Shown here in pieces: positions 1-59,420 of a stretch of 64,000 bases of DNA; the stretch's first letter is position 1, and every line of letters starts with the position of its first letter. A program made the position numbers and the translations under genes. The notes beneath the pieces were generated by a model. That model had not been told where the DNA came from, searched no databases, and was given only the letters and a program-made list of their open reading frames with translations. The DNA is taken from assembly GCA_009667805.1 (NCBI GenBank), contig CM019065.1:16070952-16134951 (forward strand), written 5' to 3'. This stretch comes from Leptobrachium leishanense. Taxonomy: Eukaryota > Chordata > Amphibia > Anura > Megophryidae.

Positions 1-598
1 CCAATCAACTTGTCCTGATAATTTCCCAGCTCATGGATATATGCCCCAGCTCATGGATATATGCCCCAGCTCATGGATATATGCCCCAGCTCACACATGG
101 ATTTGCCCCCAGCTCATGGATATTGCCCCCCCACTCAGACCCCAGACCAGACATGGGGCGGCTGTTCGAATGTTCTATCGGCATTCAGACAGCCTGCCCC
201 TGGAGCTCTCAGCCGCATACTTACCTTCCCGAGTGGCGCTGACAAAGTCTTCGCGCCTGCGCTCTTTGAAGGACCCCAGCTGCGATCACGTGGGACTCCC
301 ACGTGATCGCGGCTGGGTCCTTCAACGTGCGGAAGCGCGGAAACTTTCCCGGCACCGCTCGGGAAGGTAAGTATGCGGCTGAGAGCTCCAGGGGCGGCTG
401 TCTGAATGCCGATAGAGCATTCAAACAGCCGCCCAAGCCCCTTGGATGCCGGCAAGCTGACTCAATGCCGGCTTCCGGTATCGGGGGATGTCCCTGTAAT
501 TAGTCTGCAACCCCGGACTGCATCAAAAAAAAACCTACTCGCCCGGCGCCCGGATCTTTATGTCCCGGGCGTCGGGCGATACAATTCCCAAACCCCTG
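1..598. mobile_element. Fold-back element, right part (copy 1)
   Basis: This is the 3' portion of the element also found at 44637-46137. It holds a short 20-bp minisatellite (GCTCATGGATATATGCCCCA, about 31-122), then a long GC-rich imperfect palindrome whose arms run about 150-297 and 297-435, with the hairpin core CGATCACGTGGGA/TCCCACGTGATCG. It ends with AATTCCCAAACCCCTG at 598. Its left end is off the window. It looks like a non-autonomous DNA transposon; no protein is coded. Confidence 0.7.
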
Positions 599-945
599 CA
601 TATAGAGGAAAATATCACACAATGGATGCGCCCAGTGACACATATAGAGGAAAATATCACACAATGGATGCACCCAGTGACACATAGAGGAAAATACCAC
701 ACAATGGATGCGCCCAGTGACACATAGAGGAAAATATCACACAATGGATGCACCCAGTGACACATATAGAGGAAAATATCACACGATGGATGCACCCAGT
801 GACACATATAGAGGAAAATATCACACGATGGATGCACCCAGTGATACATATAGAGGAAAATATCACACAATGGATGCACCCAGTGACACATATAGAGGAA
901 AATATCACACAATGGATGCACCCAAGACACATATAGAGGAAAATA
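599..945. repeat. 42-bp minisatellite (locus A)
   Basis: About eight units, mostly 42 bp with some 38-bp ones, contain ACATATAGAGGAAAATATCA and ATGGATGCACCCAGTG. The same unit and the same 105-bp right flank (946-1052) recur at 12921-13322, so the array is an internal part of a dispersed repeat. The open frames across it (YRGKYHTMDAPSD) are repeat artefacts. Confidence 0.9.
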
Positions 946-1063
946 TTTTCTTAACTAAACATACAAGAGAAAAACAAACACATGTAAGATATCAGCAACC
1001 TGAAATAAACACAATAAGGACATTGCATTATATGGTGGTGGTGGCCCTTTAATGTGTATTTAA

Positions 1064-49492
<48,429 letters not shown>

Positions 49493-51695
49493 GAGGAGAA
49501 CCTTGAGAATGGAGAACGAGAGAAAGAGACTGCTCCCCCACCTCCCCCCAATACACTGGAGCCCTAAGCATCCCCCCCGATACTCCCCTCACGTTACTGC
49601 AGCACCTTGCTAACAGCCTGGACACGTTTCTATTTATTTGGGTGGTTTATCAGCGCTCAAAAACCGAGAAACTGTACGTCACGTTAACACCCCTCCCCAC
49701 CACCACACACGCACCTCTTTCTATGTATCGGGGGGGAGGAGCAAGGGATGTTACCTAAAGTACAGGAGGAGCTTCAGGCCTACCCAAGGAGAACGGGGGG
49801 GCCAGGGCTCAGCCGAGATGGCATCCTGACTGGTTGTGACTGGGGTCCTGTTCTCTCCTCACTCAATGATGGTGATATTGGGGAGTGGGGGGGGGGGCGC
49901 GGGAGCTTCAAACATCCAGATTGTGTTTTCATATACGTGTTGGCATCAGCTAGGAGTTTGCTTTTGGTCCGTTACCACTTTCTCGTATGGGATGAGCCTT
50001 TCATGGATTTTGTATGTTTTAGTACCAACCAATAGCATCGCTGCTTTCTAACCTGCTCTCCGACCCCGTCTGCCACGCCTAGGAGATGATGCACCGCCCC
50101 TCCAAATGGTCCACATAAAGGCACTTTATTAATTAGCCCGCCGATTCTCCTTAATCCAAAGCCTGCACCGTCACCTTAGCCAACCCCTCCCCCCATGGCC
50201 TACGCTCCAAATCGTTCCATGAAGACGCATTATGATTACCAATCCAGAGTCTCTCCGCTCCTTCAAACTCCTTTCAGTTCCCAGAGCGTCCACTCCAATG
50301 AAGCTGAGGCCAGGAACACTCTTCACGTTCACTGGAATCGAAGGCCGTGTTGGTAAACCCGGGCGTCTCGCACTGACGCTTCTCAAACCATTTGATATAA
50401 GAAGATAAAACTCCCTCGTATCCATGAACACTAATCTGATATTTACCTAACATACCACCAGGCCCCCTGTGGTGTCTTTGCTGGTGTTTTTTGTTTACTT
50501 CTGTTGGTCACACGTTGGCCATGACATGACCCCAAGACTTTTTTTTGTTGTTGAATAGAATAAGCACAGTTGTTACCTTGGAAAACACGCAACGTCCGAC
50601 TGGGATTGTGAGTCAAGTCGTTTTTCTGACTTTTTTCGCGTTGTTGATGGTTCTTTCGAAAGTTGACCTTTTCGTCTAGGTGATAGTCCACGGTATGTTA
50701 ACCGGAGAGGGTAGAGAAGGTCCACGGCTTGTGCCTTGTCGATAGGAAACGTAAATTGCATGAAACGTATGTGAGCGAAAGGAGCCGGCAAGGTTTTAGA
50801 CGTCAAAACCTCTACGGGATGATCCCGGTGACTCGTTTCTCTTGAGGTCCATTCGCGTGTGGCTCGATTGAGTCCGTGTTAAAAAGGACACGACAAAGAT
50901 GCCAAAGAACAGATGTGGAGGATACTTTTTGTTCTGGTTTTATTCATCCTTTAAGGGTTGGTTGGTGGGATCGTTGAGGAACACGGCACAATGCTTTGAT
51001 AACCAATGCAACAAACATACCATGGTGGGTCCTTTATGACTTCAAGTGCCCTACAGTGAGGAACTCGACCTCAAGACTGAGGCTCCCATCATACAGCAGA
51101 TCCCTACAGTGGTCCGTGGCCTCCACCTGCGAATGGCTTAGAGGAGGTCCACACGAAACACTAGGACTTTTACCCTTGGCAGCGAGCGTTCTACAAACAG
51201 GAACCTCCCAGCTGAACGCAGCGGGGATCACAGTTGCCAGCGCTTCACAAACCCGGAGTCGGTGAACGAGGACGCGTGAAGCTGCTTGGAGAGAATAAGC
51301 CCTTCCCATTATATATTTTTTATACATATCTGTATATTAAGGCGGGACCAAGACCAGACCCACATATATATTCATGCTTTTCTACCCCTCCGGTTCCCCC
51401 CTTTCGCCCCATTTACATTGTTTTGCTTATTAACGCCCCTTCCCCCACCATCGCGTTTTGACTTCAAATCCCACGGAAAGTGACAATCCCAGATATTGTC
51501 GGACGGAGGAGACGAATCGTTATTTTTGTAAAACTGACAAGAAGCTGATTATAAGGAGGTGACAGATATTTTATGTAGCAAATTGTAAAAAAAAATAATT
51601 AAAATCTTAAAAAAAAAATAATAAGGTTGAATTAAATGACCGTCGATAATGGTGACATGTTATTGCTCTTAAATAAAGTTATGTCTGCTAACTCC
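49493..51695 (+). other. MINK1: MINK1 3' untranslated region
   Basis: About 2.2 kb of mostly unique-looking sequence follows the stop codon, with C-rich then A/T-rich stretches and no convincing ORF. It ends in an A-rich tract (51587-51625) and a canonical polyadenylation hexamer. The exact cleavage site is inferred to be 15-25 nt after the hexamer. Confidence 0.75.
51672..51677 (+). terminator. MINK1: Polyadenylation signal AATAAA
   Basis: This is a canonical AATAAA about 2.2 kb after the MINK1 stop, followed within 40 nt by a TGTCTG element. It is the only perfect hexamer I noticed at the end of the 3' region, although an ATTAAA variant lies nearby at about 51598. Confidence 0.7.
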
Positions 51696-51699
51696 GCCT

Positions 51700-52495
51700 C
51701 CGCTGGTTTATTTCCGGGGTGATGGTGGAGAACGAACCCTTCACCCGGAGGGCTTCCTCGTCTTTCGGAGTTCGTCATGGTGGATCCACACAGTGCGGCC
51801 ATCTGGTTGACATACGGGCAGGCGGGAAGGTCTATATTATTTTATCATATATTTTATCACCCCCTGGACGGGGGTGGATTAATGTCACGTGTTTTTCCCA
51901 CCCGCCATTTCCAAGCCACTAGATGGGAAAGATTAATGCCACCATGCTTGGTGCACCGTGGACTTCACTTGGAAAGCAGCAAGGACGAGCGCGTTGACCT
52001 TTCCTGCGTAGTGTGCTTTATACCGTGACGTCCTTATCTCGCTCAATTTCCATAAAGAGATGCCACCCTGGTGTCCCAGCAGAGTCTCCAAAAACATCTA
52101 TATGCCTGTTTCAACGGGGTGGCTTAAAGCATGTCCGGTGGCAGCGCACGCAACTAGTGCACACGCTACACCGTGTGGCCCTTCTCGTCGAGCCGTCAAA
52201 AAGCTGTGATGGACTCAGGGAGGAGCGGTCACACACACTGAAGACTCTGCTTCCAGCTCCTTATCTTCCTTGGTCACAGTAAGGGGTGGAATGTCCTGCT
52301 GTTCTGTGCAGGAGGCGACTACTGGTATCAGGTTACAGTATGACATGCCATTTCTCAGCTAGATAGGGCATTAAATGTCATTATTTGGGAATCTTTTTCA
52401 GTGTTTTAAAGAGATCTGTTTTGCGATAGAATTTATGTAGTATAAAAATATCCCATTAATGTAAAGCCTTTTCATAACTAGACACTTGGACACCA
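51700..52495. other. Intergenic region after MINK1
   Basis: About 800 bp with no recognisable gene. Small ORFs here have no family features. Confidence 0.5.
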
Positions 52496-53640
52496 AAGGG
52501 TAAAGTCACAAAGCACCGAAATTGTACGCAACTTCAGTACTTGACGTTTCAGCCCATTTCAGACATTCCGTTTCGCAAATGGTCACTGTATTTTGACGAA
52601 ATCAGAGTCACCGAAGAAGTTATCCGGACGTCACCGAAGACCACCAAATTGGCATTGGTCACATATACCATATACTACTGATCAAATCCCCCCCAAAAAA
52701 ATGTGTTGGCAAAGTTCAGCTTATGACGGAGAGAAGATAGAAAGTCCAGTAGTACTTAAATTAAACGCTGAGGAATGGACCTCCTGTCTTCTCAGCGTTT
52801 ACTATTGATGTTTGACTTCATAGACGATCAGCACTTTCGGTGACTTTTCATTCCCCTCACTTCGGGACAATTCGGCGATCCTAGTTCGCCAACCCTATGG
52901 TGTATTCAGCAAGCACCACAGGCCCCCTCCCTCCCCATAGTGCAGGGAAAACACACACCGAAACCCACAGAAACAGCTGGATTAACCACGCCGGAGAAAC
53001 CCGACTAGCCGTCGATCACAGCGCAGCCGCCGGAAAAAGCCGACACGCAGACGAATGAGGTGGAAAGAAAAACCCCTAAAACAGTACGTTTGAAAGTTTG
53101 AAAAGTGAAACGCTGTTTGCAAAAAAACTACTGAACGAAAATGTCTGAAATTTACATATAAAATCCAATGAATGATAATAAAAAGGACTGTTACAGAAAA
53201 AAGAAAAAAAAACTATGTGAAACAGAAAAAAGTTTGCCAAAAAAAGCCTAAAAGATCCTAAAAAAAATCTAATGAAGAGACTTTTTCCTGCAGAATATTA
53301 TAATCAACGGTTTTAGATACTGGATTAAAATGGGAATATTTTTAACATTGAAGCCTATGGGATTCGCCTGAATAAACCTGCCGAATGAAAACACCGAACA
53401 GTAGGGCAATTCGGCAACTTTTCCCTGCTGTTTTGTGTTCTCTGAATAGATTAACCATTGCTTCTCTGTGGGGATTTCACTGCCCTCGAACAGGCACCGT
53501 ATGTGCAGGCAATTCGCCAGGATTTGGCGAACTGCCTGCTCTGAATAGCCGAATGGCCAGAAAATGTAGCCGTATGCTGAATTTCAGTGTCCGGTTACAT
53601 TTCGGGGCCAGATCGGCTCTCTTTGAGTAACCCTGTATGT
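52496..53640. repeat. Dispersed repeat, AAAGGG-ended family, copy 3
   Basis: It starts CAAAGGGTAAAGTCACAAAG and shares TTGAAGCCTATGGGATTCGC, AACACCGAACAGTAGGG and GAATAGATTAACCATT with other copies. It contains two inverted sub-parts and no ORF of interest. Confidence 0.5.
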
Positions 53641-53714
53641 AAACGTATACTAGAATAAGCGCATAAAGGAGAAGTAGCAAATCGAAAGAATAGATCTTTG
53701 TATCTACAAATGAG

Positions 53715-53915
53715 TGATTGCTGACAGAGAGGGGTTACCCCAGGTGAATCGAGTGATTGCTGACAGAGGGGTTACCCCAGGTAAATCGAGTGATTGCTGA
53801 CAAAGAGGGGTTACCCCCAGGTGAATCGAGTGATTGCTGACAAAGAGGGGTTACCCCAGGTAAATCGAGTGATTGCTGACAAAGAGGGGTTACCCCCAGG
53901 TAAATCGAGTGATGA
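53715..53915. repeat. 37-40-bp satellite, left block
   Basis: Five units contain AATCGAGTGATTGCTGACA and GAGGGGTTACCCCAGGT. It is the same family as 54716-55866, separated from it by about 800 bp of non-satellite sequence. Confidence 0.9.
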
Positions 53916-54715
53916 TTAAAAAGTGTGTATACGGGTATACACTGTACAGTGTGGGCGCTTGTTAATTTTAGTTAAAGTGCTATGTGAATAAATATTCAAT
54001 TGCTGCCTAAGTATGGTAAGAAGCACATAAAAAACAACCAAAATACGTGCCAAGATTAAGATAAAAGGATAAACGAGACCATACGGCGCATAAAACAATG
54101 AACAGATAATTGTATGAACTGCTGGTTAATAGGAGTAAAAGTGAAGGTGTCCTCCAAGATATAAAAGGTGTCCTTAAAAATGCAAAAAATGTCCTTTAAA
54201 ATACCAAATAGAGGAGGTAAAAGAGTACAAGAAAATCGTAAAAAGATTAATAAGTCAATTTGTGCAAAATAAGTCAGTGGTTTATACTCAGGGGTGTTGT
54301 TGATTGAAGACAAATACATTAATCTTCACTGTGGTGTGGATGTCAAATCTTCTCTTTAAAGGTGTCCTCAGGGAAAAATAAATAAAGGCAATAATAGTGC
54401 AGATGGTCTTACTGAGATGAGATAATTTAATAAATTGAATGTTTCACTCACATTTATTAGAGCCTAAGGGAAATCCAGGCTCAAGGAAAATAGCTTGTGG
54501 CCAAGTATAGGGTGGCACGTCCCTCCTTTCATCTGTGGTGATTACTAGATAAAGCAGAGCGCTCCCATAGCGTAACTCTGTGCAATACAGGTGGAGAATT
54601 AAATTAAAATTGGTCACACTCACCAGTTATAGAGCCTCTCAATTCCAGGCTCAAGGAGTATCGCCTTGGGTCCTCTTAAGGTGGGGGCCCAAACCTCTTT
54701 GATGTAGCAGCAGTT
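53916..54715. other. Non-satellite block splitting the satellite
   Basis: About 800 bp of A/T-rich sequence with phrases such as AGGTGTCCT repeated and CCAGGCTCAAGGA used twice (about 54475 and 54651). There is no coding potential. It may be an insertion or an ancestral spacer. The right edge reads TTGGTCCCAGGTAAATCGAG, re-entering the satellite. Confidence 0.5.
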
Positions 54716-55866
54716 GGTCCCAGGTAAATCGAGTGATTGCTGACAAAGAGGGGTTACCCCAGGTAAATCGAGTGATTGCTGACAGAGGGGTTACCCCAGG
54801 TAAAGCGAGTGATTGCTGACAAAGAGGGGTTACCCCCAGGTAAATCGAGTGATTGCTGACAAAGAGGGGTTACCCCCAGGTAAATCGAGTGATTGCTGAC
54901 AAAGAGGGGTTACCCCAGGTAAATCGAGTGATTGCTGACAGAGGGGTTACCCCAGGTAAATCGAGTGATTGCTGACAAAGAGGGGTTACCCCAGGTAAAT
55001 CGAGTGATTGCTGACAGAGGGGTTACCCCAGGTAAAGCGAGTGATTGCTGACAAAGAGGGGTTACCCCAGGTAAATCGAGTGATTGCTGACAAAGAGGGG
55101 TTACCCCCAGGTAAATCGAGTGATTGCTGACAAAGAGGGGTTACCCCAGGTAAATCGAGTGATTGCTGACAAAGAGGGGTTACCCCAGGTAAATCGAGTG
55201 ATTGCTGACAAAGAGGGGTTACCCCAGGTAAATCGAGTGATTGCTGACAAAGAGGGGTTACCCCAGGTAAAGCGAGTGATTGCTGACAAAGAGGGGTTAC
55301 CCCAGGTAAATCGAGTGATTGCTGACAAAGAGGGGTTACCCCAGGTAAATCGAGTGATTGCTGACAAAGAGGGGTTACCCCCAGGTGAATCGAGTGATTG
55401 CTGACAAAGAGGGGTTACCCCCAGGTAAATCGAGTGATTGCTGACAAAGAGGGGTTACCCCAGGTAAATCGAGTGATTGCTGACAAAGAGGGGTTACCCC
55501 AGGTGAATCGAGTGATTGCTGACAAAGAGGGGTTACCCCCAGGTAAATCGAGTGATTGCTGACAAAGAGGGGTTACCCCCAGGTAAATCGAGTGATTGCT
55601 GACAAAGAGGGGTTACCCCAGGTAAATCGAGTGATTGCTGACAAAGAGGGGTTACCCCAGGTAAATCGAGTGATTGCTGACAAAGAGGGGTTACCCCAGG
55701 TGAATCGAGTGATTGCTGACAAAGAGGGGTTACCCCCAGGTAAATCGAGTGATTGCTGACAAAGAGGGGTTACCCCCAGGTAAATCGAGTTATTGCTGAC
55801 AGAGGGGTTACCCCCAGGTAAATCGAGTTATTGCTGACAGAGGGGTTACCCCCAGGTAAATCGAAT
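54716..55866. repeat. 37-40-bp satellite, main block
   Basis: About 29 units contain AGGTAAATCGAGTGATTGCT and GACAAAGAGGGGTTACCCC; variants differ in the C-run (CCCC/CCCCC) and in ACAAAGAGG versus ACAGAGG. It is intergenic. Confidence 0.94.
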
Positions 55867-55929
55867 GATTGGCAATCTAAATAAAACAAAATTAAATAAA
55901 TTCAAAAGCGCATGCAAAACGAAAAAAAG

Positions 55930-56425
55930 TGTAAAAAGAAAATATGGCAGATGCTGAATTTAGCAGAGTCAAACTTATAGATATCTCTCAAACTATATAT
56001 ATATATATCCAATGGAGGAGAGAAGGAATTAACTTTCAAAAGGAGGAATCGGGCCTTCGAGGGTCCGAATTAAATTGCTAAATTCAGCGTCTGCCATATT
56101 ATCCTATTTAATTCGGACCCTCGAAGGCCGATTCCTCCTTTTGAAAGTTAATTACCTCTCTCCTTCTTTGGAGATGATATATATATATATTTATATATAT
56201 ATCATCCAGTGTATATATAGTTTGAGAGATATCTACAAGTTTGTCTCAGGAAAATATGGCAGACGCTGAATTTAGCAGAGACAAACTTGTAGATATCTCT
56301 CAAACTATATATACTGTATGTAATATATATATATATTATATTATTTAGCATCTCCAATGAAGGAGAGAGGTAATTAACTTTCAAAGGAGGAATCTGCCTT
56401 CAAGGGTCTGAATTAAATAGGAATG
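55930..56425. repeat. Compound palindrome with AT-repeat hubs
   Basis: Three overlapping inverted repeats share modules: GGAGGAATC...GGCCTTCGAGGGTCCGAATT, GCTGAATTTAGCAGAG and ACTTGTAGATATCTCTCAAA. The modules appear alternately in forward and reverse orientation and are joined by TATATA runs. This looks like a multiply rearranged fold-back element. Confidence 0.75.
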
Positions 56426-56759
56426 TTACGAAAATCACAGCCGGAGTATGAAGATTAACAACCAACCTTTGTTAGAGACAAAGTAAGAAATGAATCCAAA
56501 ATCCCTTTTCTGTCCCTATTTGAGGTTCAAGCGTTATGCAGGAATATGGCGCCACCTAACCTGCATACTGCTTTGGGGTGAAACCCTAATGCGTCTTGGA
56601 GAGAAAGTAGGAAAAGAGCAGGTAATCGGTGTTAAAAGAGATACTTTATGCCATAGTTTAAAATCTCAAAGGAATGAAGTAGTGGCTGGCGGTTATAAGG
56701 AGTACACACCACCACTCCATATCAACGCGTTTCTCTGTCCGAGTACAGGGTTAATAGAC

Positions 56760-57880
56760 GGCTTCAGGGGGGCGTGCCCGGAAGCCGGACTGAGAGGACG
56801 TGTGGTAGCGGAGCTCCCGTGCCGATCTTAACGTTACCTGGTAGTTTACAGTCTCTGCCCGCGACCCGGTCTGGCTCCGGAGTTGTTCAGCTAAGTTTCC
56901 AACCCCCCAGGAAGACTTTCGGCCGAAATTTTGTTTCCTGGCCGGCTGCCATCTTTGATTGTGGCCTACCTCGTGGCCGTCCCTGCACGTTAACATGGGC
57001 AAACGCGGCAAAGCAACGGAGCACCCTACCACACCGGGGCTCCCAGACATCAGAGTGTCGCTAGGCCTCCCGCCCCACACCCGTCCTGCTGCTCAGAGTG
57101 TGGAGTGCCAGGAATCACCGACCCCGCAGCCGCTGTGCTCGGAAGCCACTCTGACCCCAATGGCACAGCTCTCCACGAAGGAAGACCTTTGTCAGCTGTA
57201 CGCGGACCTCAGGGCACTATGGCACTCTGATCTCGCCCAGGTGCGGGCGGATATCTCGGCGATCTCTACTGGTTCGGCAGCCTTGGGAAAGCGCCTGGAT
57301 GTCTTAGAGGAGGGGCACCGGGAGCACTCGACGACAATGGAAGATCTACAGTCACAGGTGCTGTCCTTGACTTCGGCGGTGTTGACTATGGAAGCCCGGC
57401 ACAGATGTCGGAATCTCTGACTGCGGGGGATCCCCGAGACCGTTAATGATGAGAGCCTTCTGACATGTGTGACCAGTGTAGTGATGAAATTACTGCACCT
57501 GTCCCAGGGTGGTCCGGCTTCACTTACTTCTGCCTTTAGGATCCGTAAGGCAGCTGCAGCTCCCGCTACAGCCCCCCAGAGACGTTATCACAGTCCGGGA
57601 CGTTTCCACTCACATGAGGATCCTCCGGGAGGCCGGGAATGCTCCGTTGGTGACGTGTGAGGATATGCGGATCTCTATTTATCAGGACCTGCCGTTTCTC
57701 ACGTTGATGGCAGGGCAACGTTTTCGTGCGGAGACGACTATCATGAGAGAACAGGGTATTCGTTATCGGTGGGGGCCATCGGGCTCCCTGGCGATATTGC
57801 ACGCTGGTCGTACGTCCCATGTACCTACGCCTGAGGAGGGCCGAGCCTTTCTGAACACACATTTGCCCCTCATGCCTGCT
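56760..57880 (+). pseudogene. L1-type ORF1, decayed copy
   Basis: A 5' leader (GGGGGGCGTGCCCGGAAGCC) is followed by an ORF starting MGKRGKATEHP at 56995. It has a coiled-coil region (VRADISAISTGSAALGKRLD), then a stop after ARHRCRNL at 57418. LRGIPETVNDESLL follows in the same frame, with frameshifts after that. ISIYQDLPFLTLMAGQRF and GIRYRWGPSGSLAI match the C-terminal domain of the intact ORF1 at 59704. No reverse transcriptase follows. Confidence 0.8.
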
Positions 57881-58413
57881 GAATCGTCGCCAGGGTGGGA
57901 ACAGAGGAGGCTCATCAGCTGTGGCTGCTCTGGACTCGGGGTGTCAGGGTGGCACCGGGGGCGAGGGGAGTATGAGCCCAGCGTGCAGTGGTCTGCACAA
58001 ATTAACAGAGGATAAGGGTAGAGGAGGGTGGATGAAATATGATGACTGACCAGGTTGATTGCAGAGGGATTATAGGAATGATGGTTATAGTTGCAGGAGC
58101 CAGGAATTGGGGATCAGGAATCAGAGTAGCAACAAAGCAACGATGTTCACTCTTCGTGAGCATGAGCTGTAATGAACCAGCAATGTGTGAGTGTGGGGCA
58201 GAGCCCTTTATTTTGTGAGTCACATGTGTTTGGTGTTAACTCTTCCTATTCTGGTCCTGCCCTGCAGCCAGCAACCAGCATTGTAAGTGTACCACCGGGG
58301 GGGGGGGGTTTCAGGATGGTGGCAGCCATGGGGCATGACAGTACCTCCCCCTTCAGGGTCACGCTCTGCGTGACCAAGGATGGGTAGCAGGACTGCCCAT
58401 GACCAGGCACGGG

Positions 58414-59049
58414 TCACTCTGGTGGGTGCTGGGCCCAGTACTCGTCACACCACTGGAGGGCAGAACGGTGGTCAGGAGTGGTGGTACAGGGTTGGGCACG
58501 TGCCTTTCTCTGACGCGTCTTGGTCTTTTTGTGGACAGCAGATACCTCAGGAAGGAGAGTGCCCATGTACCCAGATGGCATTCTCCCTTTATCGTCTTCA
58601 GTCACAATGGGTGAAAAGCAATCACGGGATAAAATAAAGTCCACATCAGATTCTTTAGGGAACTTGGGGTTACGCTCTTTTCTCTTAGCTGATGCATCAG
58701 GAATGAGGGTGCCCATGTAACTGGATGGCACAGAGGTGGGTACAGAGTAGATGCCCTGCACCGTATAGGGAGCTGGATCCTCAGGTAAGGGATCTGGATC
58801 AACAGGGATGTCCTTAGCGCGTCTGGCCTTCATGACAGAAGGAAATAAGTAGGAGGCAGAGTCACCATCGAACCTAGTACCCACATAGGAAGAAGGCATT
58901 AGGCTTGTGCACAGATTTTTTTTTTCGGTTCGATTTGTTCGGATGTTTAAACTTTTCGATTCGGCTCGTTTCGACCGATTTCTGTTTCGGTTCGGCTCGT
59001 TTCGACCGATTTCTGTTTCGGTTCGGCTCGACTCGTTTTTCGTGTACAT
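58414..59049 (-). other. Unrecognised 211-aa ORF with internal repeats
   Basis: The longest frame starts in a low-complexity N/R/E/S region derived from a neighbouring TTCGGTTCG repeat. The informative part has a phrase repeated three times: PSSYVGTRF, PSSYMGTLIPDASA and PSGYMGTLLPEVSA. It ends ALQWCDEYWAQHPPE. I do not recognise the family. The surroundings suggest the 3' end of a retroelement, but no LTR or reverse transcriptase was identified. Confidence 0.4.
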
Positions 59050-59340
59050 TTTTTTTTCGGAATATCGACCATTTTTCGTATTTTCGTGTCACTTTGCTCG
59101 TTTTTTGTATCGACTTTGTGATTTCGGAAATTTTCGTTTTTTCGGAACATCTGTTCTCGTTTCAAAGCTGTCTAACTCTATTCGTTTTGATGTAAACTAC
59201 TATGGTTTACTTTTTTTATACTTTATATATTTTTGGTTTGTTTTTCGGATCCGATAATTCATTCTGTCGATACGATAATTCTGGCGATTCAATTAAATAA
59301 AGATCCTTTTTTTCTTATGAATATTGCATTTCACAACTTT
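58895..59340. repeat. TTCGGTTCG-rich repeat
   Basis: TAGGCTTGTGCACAGATTTT starts a region with tandem ~30-bp units TTTCGACCGATTTCTGTTTC plus GGTTCGGCTCG. It resembles the ends of the hAT element at 30288 (TAGAGATGTGCG type). The far end was not located; the L1-like insertion at 59421 lies within or just after it. Confidence 0.45.
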
Positions 59341-59420
59341 ATTTAATCACATTAAAAAAATGGTATGAAAACCAAGGAACAAAAAAAAATGAACAAAACG
59401 ATTTAAAAAACGCTAAACTG

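Noticed and set aside
53715..55866. Regularly spaced repeats that might suggest a CRISPR array
   Set aside because: Units are head-to-tail with no unique spacers, and the locus is in vertebrate DNA with introns.
57509..58015. 168-aa ORF as a new gene
   Set aside because: Its first two-thirds are the C-terminal domain of the decayed L1 ORF1 in a shifted frame; the remainder is flank.
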